Shown here: positions 51,420-61,100 of the stretch, in pieces
How the letters are laid out: every line of letters starts with the position of its first letter
Position numbering within the stretch: the stretch's first letter is position 1
NCBI RefSeq assembly: GCF_036226605.1
Contig: NZ_CP109000.1
Span: 7,560,501 to 7,624,500 of the forward strand
From: Streptomyces sp. NBC_00704
GTDB taxonomy: Bacteria > Actinomycetota > Actinomycetes > Streptomycetales > Streptomycetaceae
Length of the DNA stretch: 64,000 nucleotides
Direction: 5' to 3'
Translations under genes and position numbers: made by a program
The notes under the pieces: generated by a model
Seen by the model: only the letters and a program-made list of their open reading frames with translations
What the model was told of the DNA's origin: nothing
Databases searched by the model: none

Positions 51420-51689
51420 GGAGGGCCGACGCGTCACACGGACATGAATCCTGGACTGACGATTCATGGCGTCCTCCTGATGTTCTGCGTCGGCTACCGA
51501 GTACATGCCCCGCAGTAGCCGCCTCCATCCCCCGACCGCACACCGGGCGTGTGTCGAGCCCTCGAGCCCTCCTCGTGAACGGCCGGCAGATCCGGTGAAC
51601 GGGCGGCATTTCCGCCATTCGCGCCGCCGGCGGTGACCAGCGGGGCCGTTCCGCCCTCTTCAGTAGGGGACCGACCTACGGGGGGAACG

Positions 51690-52778
51690 ATGAACTGGTC
51701 CAGGACGGTGGCCGTCGCGGCGGCCGGGCTCGTGCTGTGCGGATGCGCCACGACGACGGGCACGGGAGGGGCGACGCCGAGCACGGGCGCCTCCGCGCAC
51801 CCGGCGTCCGTCACGTCGGACAGCCCGGGCACGGCCGACACCAAGCCCTTCCTCATCCTCAACGGGCAGACCGACGCCCGCCCCGGGGAACTCGTCCACA
51901 TGATGCTCTACAACGTCAGCCGGGCGCAGGGCGGCGACGCGGTGAGCGCCCGGTCCCCCGCGTTGACCGCGCCCGTGCGGCTGCGCTGGGAGGACGGCCA
52001 CTACGGGGCCGTGGGCACCCGCAGGACGACGGCCGGACCCGGCTGGTATCCGCTCACGGTCACCGTCCACGGCCGCACCGTGTCCAGCGACCGCATCCAG
52101 GTCGTCCCCTCCCGGCGCCCCTCCTTCACCCTGCCCGCGTCGCGGAACGACGTGACCCGCCCCGGCGAAGCGGTGTGGCTGGAGTTCGACGACCTGTACC
52201 CCGGTGAGCGGGGAGCCGGCTTCACCGTGCGCTCCGCCGCCCTGCCCGCCCCCGTGCGCCTCGTCCACGACGCGTACCGGGACTTCTACAACCCCCGGCT
52301 CTTCTCCGCGCGGCCGGGGCTCAAGCCCGGCCTCGCGGACGGCACGTACGCCTTCGTGCTGTACGGCCCGCACGGCCGCCGCATCGCCGCACAGCGGCTG
52401 ACGGTCCGGGCGTCCCGGCCCGGCGACGGCGACTACCGGGGGAAGGCGCACGACCTCGGCTTCTACGACCCGGGCCGGGGCTACGCGGCCACCGGGCACA
52501 CGTTCCGGGCCGGCGTCGGGCGCCGGGTCGCCGTCATGTGGCACGACCGGTATCCGGACCCGGGCGAGGAGACGCGGCTGACCGCCACCTCACCGGCGTT
52601 CACCGGGGTGCTCCGCCTGCGCCGCGACGACAGCAAGGGCGCCGACGGCGACGACCCGCGCTTCTTCGGCACGGCCACCGTGCGCTCCGGCCTCATGCCC
52701 GGCCGCTACCCCGTGACGGTCGTCTCCCACCACGGCCGCGTGAAGAAGACCGCGTACCTGACGGTGACGGCGCGGTAG
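51690..52778 (+). CDS. lipoprotein with three Ig-like repeats
   Basis: A 362-residue exported lipoprotein: the signal peptide ends LVLCGCAT, where the second Cys (residue 18) is the likely lipidated one. Three roughly 90-residue beta repeats follow (about residues 50-142, 143-240 and 255-362), each with an R-P-G-E-like or V-G-R-R turn, D-x-Y-P, S-x-A, P-V-R-L and a closing L-T-V. ATG 51690 follows GGGGGAACG. It is likely an adhesion or sensor surface protein. I recognise no named family. Confidence 0.75.
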   Translation: MNWSRTVAVAAAGLVLCGCATTTGTGGATPSTGASAHPASVTSDSPGTADTKPFLILNGQTDARPGELVHMMLYNVSRAQGGDAVSARSPALTAPVRLRWEDGHYGAVGTRRTTAGPGWYPLTVTVHGRTVSSDRIQVVPSRRPSFTLPASRNDVTRPGEAVWLEFDDLYPGERGAGFTVRSAALPAPVRLVHDAYRDFYNPRLFSARPGLKPGLADGTYAFVLYGPHGRRIAAQRLTVRASRPGDGDYRGKAHDLGFYDPGRGYAATGHTFRAGVGRRVAVMWHDRYPDPGEETRLTATSPAFTGVLRLRRDDSKGADGDDPRFFGTATVRSGLMPGRYPVTVVSHHGRVKKTAYLTVTAR

Positions 52779-52845
52779 GGCCACGCCGCCGCACGAGAGC
52801 GCGCCCGGGGATGCCGCGTCGCGCCCTCGTGCGACACTCGCTGCC

Positions 52846-53499
52846 ATGTTTGGCGTCATCGACCTCCCCACGTATCTCGCAGGCCTCGTCCTGATCGTCC
52901 TGCTGCCCGGTCCGAACTCGCTCTACGTACTGTCCGTCGCCGCCCGGCGGGGCGTCCGCACCGGTTACGCGGCCGCGGCCGGCGTGTGGTGCGGGGACGC
53001 GGTGCTGATGACGCTGTCGGCCGCCGGAGTGGCGTCCCTGCTCCAGGCCAACGCCGTGCTCTTCGGGATCGTTAAGTACGCCGGCGCCGGATATCTGACC
53101 TGGCTGGCCGTCGGGATGCTGAGGGCCGCGCACGCGATGTGGCGGTCCCGGCGCGAGCCGGCCGCGCGCGACGCCGAGCCCGAGGCGGCGGTGGCCGGGG
53201 AGCGGCCGTTCCGGCGTGCCCTGGTGATCAGCCTGTTCAACCCGAAGGCGATCCTGTTCTTCGTCGCGTTCTTCGTGCAGTTCGTCGACCCGGGGTACGC
53301 CTACCCGGCCGTCTCCTTCGTGGTGCTGGGCGCGTTCGCCCAGCTCGCGAGCTTCCTCTATCTGACGGCTCTGATCTTCAGCGGGACCCGGCTCGCGGAG
53401 GCCTTCCGCCGCCGCAAGCGCCTCAGCGCGGGCGCCACGACCGCCGCCGGCGCCCTCTTCCTCGGCTTCGCCGTCAAGCTCACGCTCGCGAGCGCCTGA
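52846..53499 (+). CDS. LysE/RhtB family exporter (leucine-export LeuE-like)
   Basis: A 217-residue membrane protein with six helices. GLVLIVLLPGPNSLYVLSVAARRGVRTGYAAAAGVWCGD (about residues 13-50) is the LysE hallmark, and VISLFNPKAILFFVAFFVQFVDP is at about 128-150. It exports amino acids. The LeuE-type member is suggested by the GPNSLYVLS stretch. It is a single gene. Confidence 0.93.
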   Translation: MFGVIDLPTYLAGLVLIVLLPGPNSLYVLSVAARRGVRTGYAAAAGVWCGDAVLMTLSAAGVASLLQANAVLFGIVKYAGAGYLTWLAVGMLRAAHAMWRSRREPAARDAEPEAAVAGERPFRRALVISLFNPKAILFFVAFFVQFVDPGYAYPAVSFVVLGAFAQLASFLYLTALIFSGTRLAEAFRRRKRLSAGATTAAGALFLGFAVKLTLASA

Positions 53500-53632
53500 G
53501 CGCGCCGAGCGGGCCGGGCGCCGGTCCCGGCCGGCAGCCCCCGCGCACGCACGGAAGCTGCCGGCCGCCGGGACGGTGAGATTGTCGGGACGGTGAGGTC
53601 GTCGCGGAGGCGGCGACAGGGGGTCTGCCGGG

Positions 53633-55357
53633 TCAGGGCATCATCTCGTAAGCCCCGGAGAGGGCCTCGACGCGCTGCCAGACGCGCTCCGAGCGAGCCG
53701 CGTCGACGACGGGACGCCGTACCGCGCCGAGCGCCCACCGCTGCTGCTCCGCGCTGGCGGAGTCCTTGCCGTGCAGCTCGACGGCGTGCGCGGAGAAGTC
53801 GCGCACGAGGACGGCGAACAGCTCGTCGAGCACGTCCTCGTCGAGGCCCGCCAGGGCGGCCTGCTCCAGGACCAGCTGCGCGTGGACGACGAGCGCGAAG
53901 AGCTGCCCCACGGCGAGGAGCAGGTCGAGGTCCTGGGACTGCTCCTTGTCGGGAGCGGCCGTGAGCACGAACTCGCAGAGCGCGTCGGCCTGCTCCCGGA
54001 ACCGGGCCACGTTGGCCAGGCGCGCGTACGCGTCGAACGCGGGCCGCCAGTCGTGGAAGCGGACCGAGCCGAGGCCGCGGGCCGGGCCCTGGCGGAAGAG
54101 GAAGGCGTCGTCGGCCGCTTCGAGACGGGTCGGCACGGGCTCGTGGGCGACCGGGTCGAGGAGGTGGTTGCGCAGGAACTTGAGGATCAGGGCCAGGTTG
54201 ACGTGGACGGTGCCCTCCAGCTTCGGCAAGCCGCGGATCTCGACGGCTGCCTGGGCGAAGTAGTTGTCCTTCTCGAAGCCCTTGGCGGCGACGACGTCCC
54301 ACATCAGGTCGACGACCTTCTCGCCCTCGGTGGTCACCTTCATCTTCGTCATGGGGTTGAAGAGGAGGTAGCGGCGGTCGTCGGGGCCCGCGGTGCGGAA
54401 GTAGTCGACGGCGCGGTCGCTGAACAGCTTCATGCCGACGAGTCGCACATAGGCGTCGGTCAGCTCCCGCCGCACATGCGGGAAAGCGGTGACGGGCCGG
54501 CCGTAGAGGATGCGGTTCCGGGCGTGGGTGACGGCCTCGTACATCGCGTGCTCGCAGATGCCGATCGAGGCGGTGCACAGGTTGAACTTGCCCACGTTGA
54601 CCGTGTTGAGCGCGGCGTCGAACGCGGCGCGGCCGGTGTGCAGGACGTCCTCCGGCGTCACCGGGTAGTCCTCCAGGCGGAACTCGCTGACGTACTTCGA
54701 CGAGTCGACGACGTTCTTGACCAGGTGGTACTCGGGGCGGCGGCTGTCGGCGGCGAAGAAGACGTAGCCGTCGGGGCCCTCGACGTCGGTGCGGCGGCCG
54801 AAGACCGACACGAGTCCGGCGGCGTTGCCGTTGCCGATGTAGTACTTGGAACCGGTGGCCCGGAAGCCGCCCGTGCCGTCGGGCTCCAGGAGCATGTCGG
54901 TGGAGTAGATGTCCGCGCCGTGGGCCTTCTCGGACAGTCCGAAGGCGAACACCTCACCCCGGGCGAGCAGTTCCGCCGCGCGGGCACGGGCGGTCGCGTT
55001 GTCGCTCTGCCAGACGGGGCCGAGGCCGAGGATGGTGACCTGCCAGGCGTACCAGTAGTCCAGGCCGTAGAAGCCGAGGATCTCGTTGAGGGCGGCTATG
55101 CGCGCGGTGTCCCACCGCTTGTCGCCCTCGCCCTCGCCGGCGGCGGACGACGGAGTGAGGAAGGTCGCGAAGAGGCCTTCCTTGGCGGTGAAGGCGAGGA
55201 AGTCGCCGAGCCAGGCGCGGGACCGGTAGTCCTCGATCAGTTGCCGCTTGCCCCGCTCCTCGAACCAGTCGACGGTGGCGCGCAGCAACCTGCGGGTCTC
55301 CGGGTCGAAGTGCGCGGGGTCGTACGTCCGCGGGTTGAAGAGCAGCGAGTCGGCCAT
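53633..55357 (-). CDS. acyl-CoA dehydrogenase/oxidase-like flavoprotein
   Basis: A 574-residue FAD-dependent enzyme with EVFAFGLSEKAHGADIYSTDMLLEP, FRATGSKYYIGNG and HARNRILYGRPVTAFPHVRRELTDAYVRLVGMKLFSDRAVDYF, the flavin and substrate segments of acyl-CoA dehydrogenases. The length fits the longer acyl-CoA oxidase-like group. The substrate is unknown. ATG 55357 follows GCGGCACTC without a clear Shine-Dalgarno sequence. A PadR regulator lies 131 bp upstream on the same strand and likely controls it. Confidence 0.9.
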   Translation of the reverse strand: MADSLLFNPRTYDPAHFDPETRRLLRATVDWFEERGKRQLIEDYRSRAWLGDFLAFTAKEGLFATFLTPSSAAGEGEGDKRWDTARIAALNEILGFYGLDYWYAWQVTILGLGPVWQSDNATARARAAELLARGEVFAFGLSEKAHGADIYSTDMLLEPDGTGGFRATGSKYYIGNGNAAGLVSVFGRRTDVEGPDGYVFFAADSRRPEYHLVKNVVDSSKYVSEFRLEDYPVTPEDVLHTGRAAFDAALNTVNVGKFNLCTASIGICEHAMYEAVTHARNRILYGRPVTAFPHVRRELTDAYVRLVGMKLFSDRAVDYFRTAGPDDRRYLLFNPMTKMKVTTEGEKVVDLMWDVVAAKGFEKDNYFAQAAVEIRGLPKLEGTVHVNLALILKFLRNHLLDPVAHEPVPTRLEAADDAFLFRQGPARGLGSVRFHDWRPAFDAYARLANVARFREQADALCEFVLTAAPDKEQSQDLDLLLAVGQLFALVVHAQLVLEQAALAGLDEDVLDELFAVLVRDFSAHAVELHGKDSASAEQQRWALGAVRRPVVDAARSERVWQRVEALSGAYEMMP

Positions 55358-55488
55358 GAGTGCCGCCTTTCGGCTGAGGAAGGGGTGATGGTCAAGGTGT
55401 CGGCGCGGAGCTGCCACGGCGGCCACGGCTGCCGCGGAACCGCGGGTCGGGGCGCGGGTGCGAGTGCGGGCACGGGGGCTGTGACCGG

Positions 55489-56049
55489 TCAGCGGTCGGC
55501 TTCGAAGCCGGAGAGCGTGGCGCGGACGTCGTCGAGCCAGGCGATCATCATCCGCTCGTAGGCGATGCCGCCCCGCAGCACGACGTGCTGGAGCTCCCGC
55601 TCGGCGTCGAGCCGGCCGCCGCCGGACGCGGGCTCCCCGAAATCCCGGTCCTCGCCCGCGAGGTAGTGGGCCAGGCGGTCGGCGTGGGCCTGCCGGTGCC
55701 GCTCGACCTCGCCGATCAGGGCGGCCGGATCGTCGAAGGCGGCGCCGCGCACCTTCACCGCCAGATCGTGCCGCACGCTCTCGGGCTCGGTCGCCTCCCG
55801 GAGCCAGGCGGAGAGCGCGTCGCGCCCCGGCCCGGCGACGGAGTACTCCTTCTTGTCGGGGCGCCCGTACTGCGGGACGTCCCGGACGTCGACCCAGCCG
55901 TCGCTCTCCATGCGCTTGAGCACGCGGTAGATCTGCTGGTGGGTCGCGGTCCAGAAATACCCGATGGACCGCTCGAAGCGCCGGGCCAGCTCGTAGCCGG
56001 AGCCCGGCTTCTCCAGCAGGGAGACGAGGATCGCGTGCTCGAGCGCCAT
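55489..56049 (-). CDS. PadR family transcriptional regulator
   Basis: The 186-residue protein has a PadR winged helix (residues 1-75: MALEHAILVSLLEKPGSGYELARRFERSIGYFWTATHQQIYRVLKRMESDGWV). A C-terminal vir-like helical domain (AERELQHVVLRGGIAYERMMIAWLDDVRATL) follows. The start is ATG 56049. An apparent extension to 56097 would translate the operator itself. A perfect 26-bp palindrome lies 10 bp upstream, implying autoregulation. It is divergent from nothing and precedes the acyl-CoA dehydrogenase. Confidence 0.9.
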   Translation of the reverse strand: MALEHAILVSLLEKPGSGYELARRFERSIGYFWTATHQQIYRVLKRMESDGWVDVRDVPQYGRPDKKEYSVAGPGRDALSAWLREATEPESVRHDLAVKVRGAAFDDPAALIGEVERHRQAHADRLAHYLAGEDRDFGEPASGGGRLDAERELQHVVLRGGIAYERMMIAWLDDVRATLSGFEADR

Positions 56050-56059
56050 GTACACGATT

Positions 56060-56085
56060 TTGCTATGCACCTCGTTGCATAGCAA
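56060..56085. promoter_or_regulatory. 26-bp perfect palindromic PadR operator
   Basis: Arms TTGCTATGCA (56060-56069) and TGCATAGCAA (56076-56085) around a six-base centre. The ATGCA..TGCAT core is typical of PadR binding sites. It lies immediately upstream of the padR start on the minus strand and overlaps the likely promoter. Confidence 0.8.
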
Positions 56086-56210
56086 CGCCGTCGTCATGAG
56101 ACACGGCTCACCCGGTGACCGTGACGCGGTTCATCGCCGGACGCGCGCGCCCCCGCCCCCTCGCGGGCGGGCAGGGGCACGCCTCACCGGCGGGGGCACG
56201 CCCCGCACCG

Positions 56211-58076
56211 CTACCCCGACCGCCACTTCTGGTTGGCGGCGCCGGTGCACGACCAGATCTGCGCCCGTGCCCCGTTCGCCGAGGAGTTGTCCGTGACGTC
56301 CAGGCACTTGTTCGCGGCCGGGTTCACGACGTCGCCGGTCGAGGCGTTGTACGCCCACTGCTGGGCGCCCGTGCCGTTGCAGTCGTACAGCTGGGTCTTC
56401 GTGCCGTCCGCGGTCGCGCCCGAGGTCACGTCGAGGCACTTGCCGAGCGCGCGGACCGTGCCGTCGGTGGCGGCCGTCCACTGCTGGGCCGGGGACCCGT
56501 TGCAGTCGTAGAGCTGCACCGCCGTGCCGTTCGCGCTCGAACCGCCCGCCACGTCGAGGCACTTGCCCGCGAGCCCGACGAAGGCCCCCGAGGCCGCGCC
56601 GCCGCCGGACTGCGTGCCCGACCAGGTGAACGTGGCGGACGTCCTGCCCGGCAGGGAGTACGTCGCGTGCTGCCCGCCCCAGCCGATCGTCACCGTCTTC
56701 GCCGTCGCGGCGTCGTTGTAGGCGATCAGCGCTTTCGACCCGTCGGGGTTGCGCCACGCCACGTTGGGCACGGCGGCCGAGGCCGTCGAAGCGATGCGCC
56801 GGGCGCCCGGCCGGACGAACTTGGTGAGGTGGCCCATCGTGTAGTACTCGACGGTGTAGTCCACGCCGTCGCCCGCCCCGTCGCCGTTGTGCACGGTGAT
56901 CAGGCCGGTGCAGGTGCCGCACCCGCCGTTGTGCGGGCCCATGTTCTGGTCCACCGCAAGCGACCACTTGGTCACCGACTTCGCCCAGTTGCGGGTGTAG
57001 TCGACGATGTCGTGCATGTCCTCGCGCTGCTGGTCGGCGATCCACGTCCCGCCGGAGTGCTCGGTGCCGAACGCGTCCAGGCCCGGGTACCGGTCGTGCA
57101 CGGAGGTCTGCTTGCCGACGTCACCGCCGTACCCGTGCCAGGCGATGCCGCCGAAGTTGGGGTGGTCGCGGATCGCCGGGTCGTCGACGCTCTGCGCCGC
57201 GTAGGAGTCGTAGACGTCCCAGTTCCAGTCGTGCGCGAGGACCTTGGCCGGCAGGCCCGCCGCCTGGAACTTGGGCAGCAGTTCGCTCTTCAGGAAGTAC
57301 GCCAGCCCGCTCGCGTTCCAGCTCATCGAGGGATAGCCCGCGCAGCACGTCGGCTCGTTCTGCGCGGTCACGTACGAGACGTCGACGCCCTGGCTCCGGT
57401 ATGCCTGGAGGTACTTCACGAAGTACGAGGCGTAGGCACCGTAGTCCTCCGCCTTCAGCCAGCCGCCGTTGAGCGAGCCGCTGTCCTTCATCCAGGCCGG
57501 GGCCGTCCAGGGTGAGGCCATGACCGTCAGGGACGGGTTCAGCTGACGGGCCTGCTTCGTCAGCGGCACCACGTCCGCCAGGTCGTGCGCGATCGAGAAG
57601 CGGTCGAGGTTCGGATCGCTCTGCCCGGCGGGGACGTCGTCGTAGGTGTAGCCGTAGCGGGCCAGGTCGGTGGCGCCCATCGGGTTGCGCAGGAACGACA
57701 GCCCGATCCCGTCCGTCGGCGAGAACAGCTTCCGCATCGTCGCGTCGCGGGTCGCCGCCGAGAGGGCGCCGCTGCTGTTCATCAGCCAGGCCGCGGTGTC
57801 CGTGAAGGACGCGCCGCCGCCGGTGAAGGTCTGGTACCGGGTGTTCTCGTCGACGGTGATGTTCTCGCCGGCGCCTCCGGCCCCGGACTGGAACGCGAAC
57901 GGCGCCTGCTGTTGCAGGCCGCGGACCACATGGCGTCCGGCGGAGTCGTCGGTGGTGGTGAGCCAGGCGGTGACCTGCTCGCCGGCCGCGTGCGCGGACG
58001 GCGCGGCGGCGGTGAGGCCGGCCGTGGCGAGGAGTCCGGCCAGCAGGAGCCGGACCGTGCGGGGGGTTCTCCTCAT
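56211..58076 (-). CDS. secreted GH30 glycosidase with C-terminal ricin-type lectin
   Basis: A 621-residue exported enzyme: the signal peptide ends SAHA at residue 30. The GH30 barrel (about residues 75-490) has GGGASFTDTAAW, the acid/base Glu241 in AQNEPTCC and the nucleophile Glu339 in FGTEHSGG. The C-terminal domain (about 498-621) has three QxW-type ricin repeats (PAQQWTA, GAQQWAY, NQKWRSG). GH30 of this type hydrolyses beta-1,6- or beta-1,3-glucans or glucosylceramide. The lectin targets it to polysaccharide. It is divergent from a GH3 gene with a shared palindrome. Confidence 0.9.
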   Translation of the reverse strand: MRRTPRTVRLLLAGLLATAGLTAAAPSAHAAGEQVTAWLTTTDDSAGRHVVRGLQQQAPFAFQSGAGGAGENITVDENTRYQTFTGGGASFTDTAAWLMNSSGALSAATRDATMRKLFSPTDGIGLSFLRNPMGATDLARYGYTYDDVPAGQSDPNLDRFSIAHDLADVVPLTKQARQLNPSLTVMASPWTAPAWMKDSGSLNGGWLKAEDYGAYASYFVKYLQAYRSQGVDVSYVTAQNEPTCCAGYPSMSWNASGLAYFLKSELLPKFQAAGLPAKVLAHDWNWDVYDSYAAQSVDDPAIRDHPNFGGIAWHGYGGDVGKQTSVHDRYPGLDAFGTEHSGGTWIADQQREDMHDIVDYTRNWAKSVTKWSLAVDQNMGPHNGGCGTCTGLITVHNGDGAGDGVDYTVEYYTMGHLTKFVRPGARRIASTASAAVPNVAWRNPDGSKALIAYNDAATAKTVTIGWGGQHATYSLPGRTSATFTWSGTQSGGGAASGAFVGLAGKCLDVAGGSSANGTAVQLYDCNGSPAQQWTAATDGTVRALGKCLDVTSGATADGTKTQLYDCNGTGAQQWAYNASTGDVVNPAANKCLDVTDNSSANGARAQIWSCTGAANQKWRSG

Positions 58077-58129
58077 GTGATGTCGCCCTTCCCGAGATGT
58101 CTGACGTGACGTCTTGACGGGTGTGCGGG

Positions 58130-58147
58130 CCGTTAGTTAACTCACGG
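58130..58147. promoter_or_regulatory. 18-bp palindrome CCGTTAGTTAACTCACGG between GH30 and GH3 genes
   Basis: 17-of-18-like symmetry around the perfect AGTTAACT core (58135-58142), with one mismatched pair. It lies between the divergent GH30 and GH3 starts and is the best candidate operator for both. GTTAACT also occurs upstream of the xylanase at 38685-38691. Confidence 0.55.
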
Positions 58148-58192
58148 CATGATCTAAGTGTTGAGTGAACCATGAGAGCCCAGGGAAGGTCC

Positions 58193-61100
58193 ATGCCGAG
58201 AACCGCTCTGCTCCTCTCCGCCGTCCTGCTCCTCGCCGTGGTGTCGCCGACGGCCTCCCGTGCCGCCGACGACCCCCTCCCGGTGTCCGTCGACCGCTTC
58301 GAGGGCGAGGTGCCCTTCGCCTCCCAGCCGGCCGAGGGCATCTTCACCTGGGGCGGCGACGGCGACGATCCGCCCGCTCTGCGACTCACCGCCCGCGCCG
58401 ACGCCCCGGAGGGCGAGAAGGTGCTCACGGGCGCCTACGACATCAGCGCCTACGGCGGCTTCACCCACGACTTCGCCGCCGGCCTGCCCGCCCACGACTG
58501 GTCCGCCCACCGGGGCGTCCGCTTCTGGTGGGAGGGCCGGGGCACGGGCAAGAAGGTGCCCTTCGAGATCAAGGACGGCGGCGCGAACGGCGAGGCCTCC
58601 GAACTGTGGACCACGGCCTTCACCGACGACTTCACCGGCTGGAAGCAGATCGAACTCCCCTTCGGCGACTTCGTCTACCGCACGGACTACCAGCCCGTCG
58701 GCGGCATCGACCACGTCCTCGGGCTCACCCACATGTGGGGGTACGCCCTCACGCTGCCCGCCGGCGACGCGGGCACCTTCGCCATGGACGATGTCGAGCT
58801 GTACGGCCGGGCCGACCAGGCGCTGCGCGCGACCGTCACGACCGACGCCGCCGTCTACCCGGTACGGGAGGGCGGCACGGCCACCGTCTCGGTCACCGTC
58901 GCCACCACCGCCTCCGCCCCGCTCGGCGAGCCGGTGACCGTCGCGTACGCGACCGCCGGCGGCACCGCCCGGCCGGGCGGTGACTACACGCCGGTCAGCG
59001 GCACGCTCACCTTCCCGGCCGGCACGCCCTCGGGCACGACGCGGACCGTCACGGTGCGCACCCTGCGCGACAAGTCCGCCGAACCCGCCGAGACGGTTCC
59101 CCTCACCCTCACGGTCACCGGCGCCAGGGCCCCGGCGGAGACGCCCGAGATCGTCGTCGACGCCAACGGACTGCCGTACCTGAACGCCGCCCTGCCCGTG
59201 CGCAAGCGGGTGGCCGACCTGCTCTCCCGCATGTCCCTGAAGGAGAAGGCCGGGCAGATGACCCAGGCCGAGCGCGCAGCGGTGGGGGAGGGGGCCGACG
59301 TCACCGCCCAAGGGCTTGGCTCCCTGCTCTCCGGCGGCGGATCGACGCCCACGCCCAACACCCCCGAGGCCTGGGCGAAGATGATCGACGGCTTCCAACT
59401 GCGCACGCAGGCGACGAGGTTGCAGATCCCGCTGATCTACGGCGTCGACGCCGTGCACGGCCACAACAACCTGGTCGGCGCCACGATCATGCCGCACAAC
59501 ATCGGCATCGGGGCCACCCGCGACCCCCAACTCGCCGAGCAGGCAGGGTCCGTGACGGCCAGTGAGGTCCGCGCCACCGGCGTCCCCTGGGACTTCGCCC
59601 CCTGCCTGTGCGTCTCCCGCGACGAACGCTGGGGACGCGCCTACGAGTCCTTCGGCGAGGACCCGGCCCTCGTCCAGTCCATGGAGACCGTCGTGCAGGG
59701 CCTCCAGGGCCGCGCCGACGGACGGGACCTCAAGGACGACGACAAGGTCCTCGCCACCGCCAAGCACTTCGTCGGCGACGGCGGCACCGCGTACGGCTCG
59801 TCCACGACCGGCGCCTACACCATCGACCAGGGCGTCACCAAGGTCACCCGCCGGGAGCTGGAAGCCGTCCACCTGGCGCCGTTCCGGACCGCCGTCGACC
59901 GCGGCGTCGGCACCGTCATGCCGTCCTACTCCTCGCTCGACGTCCTCGGCGACGGACAGGGCCCGGTGAAGATGCACGCCCGCGCCGACATGATCAACGG
60001 CGTGCTCAAGGGGCGTATGGGCTTCGACGGGTTCGTCATCAGCGACTGGAACGCCATCGACCAACTCCCCGGCGACTACCCCGCCCGCGTCCGCACGGCG
60101 GTCGGCGCGGGCGTCGACATGATGATGACGCCGTACGGCTACAAGGACTTCACCGCCACCCTGATCGACGAGGTGAACGCCGGCCGGATCAGCACGAAAC
60201 GCGTCGACGACGCCGTGTCGCGGATCCTCACCCAGAAGTTCCGCCTGGGCCTCTTCGAGCACCCGTACGCGCAGACCCGCAACGCCTCGAAGATCGGCGG
60301 CGCCGCCCACCGCGCCGTCGCCCGCCGGGCGGCCGCCGCCTCACAGGTGCTGCTGAAGAACAGCGGCGGAGTGCTCCCGCTGAGGAAGACGCAGAAGGTC
60401 TACGTCGCGGGATCCGACGCCGACGACCTCGGCAACCAGACCGGCGGCTGGACCGTCACCTGGCAGGGCTCGTCCGGCACGCACACCCGGGGCACGACCA
60501 TCCTCGACGCGATGCGCAAGGACGGCGACGTCACCTATTCCGCGGACGCCTCCGCGCCCACGGCGGGCTACGACGTCGGCGTGGTCGTCGTCGGCGAGAC
60601 CCCGTACGCGGAAGGCGTCGGGGACGTCGGCAACGGCCACTCCCTCCAGCTGTCCGCCGCCGATCGGGCCGCCGTGGACACGGTGTGCGCGGCCATGAAG
60701 TGCGCGGTGCTGATCGTCTCCGGACGCCCGCAGCTGATCGGCGACCGCCTCGGCGCGATCGACGCCCTGGTGGCGTCATGGCTGCCGGGCACCGAGGGCG
60801 ACGGCGTCGCCGACGTGCTGTACGGGAAGCGGCCCTTCACCGGGCGGCTCCCCGTCACCTGGCCCAGGTCCGAGGCCCAGCTGCCGATCAACGTGGGGGA
60901 CACGGCGTACGACCCGCAGTTCCCCTACGGCTGGGGCCTGACGACCCTGACCAAGTCGCCCGGCGGCGGCGCGGCCACACTCCGCGCGCTGGCGGTCGCG
61001 GCCACGGCGGCCGAACGGGCCGGCGCCGACAGGGCGGGCCGCGCGCTCGTGGACAGGGCCCGGCTGATCGTCCAGCACAAGGCGGGCGCGGATCTCACGG

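Noticed and set aside
51331..51618. A 95-codon minus open frame as a gene
   Set aside because: No start with a ribosome site, no domain, and it overlies the inverted repeats.
56050..56097. Upstream extension of the PadR protein
   Set aside because: It would translate the palindromic operator itself; the family N-terminus MALEHAIL starts at 56049.
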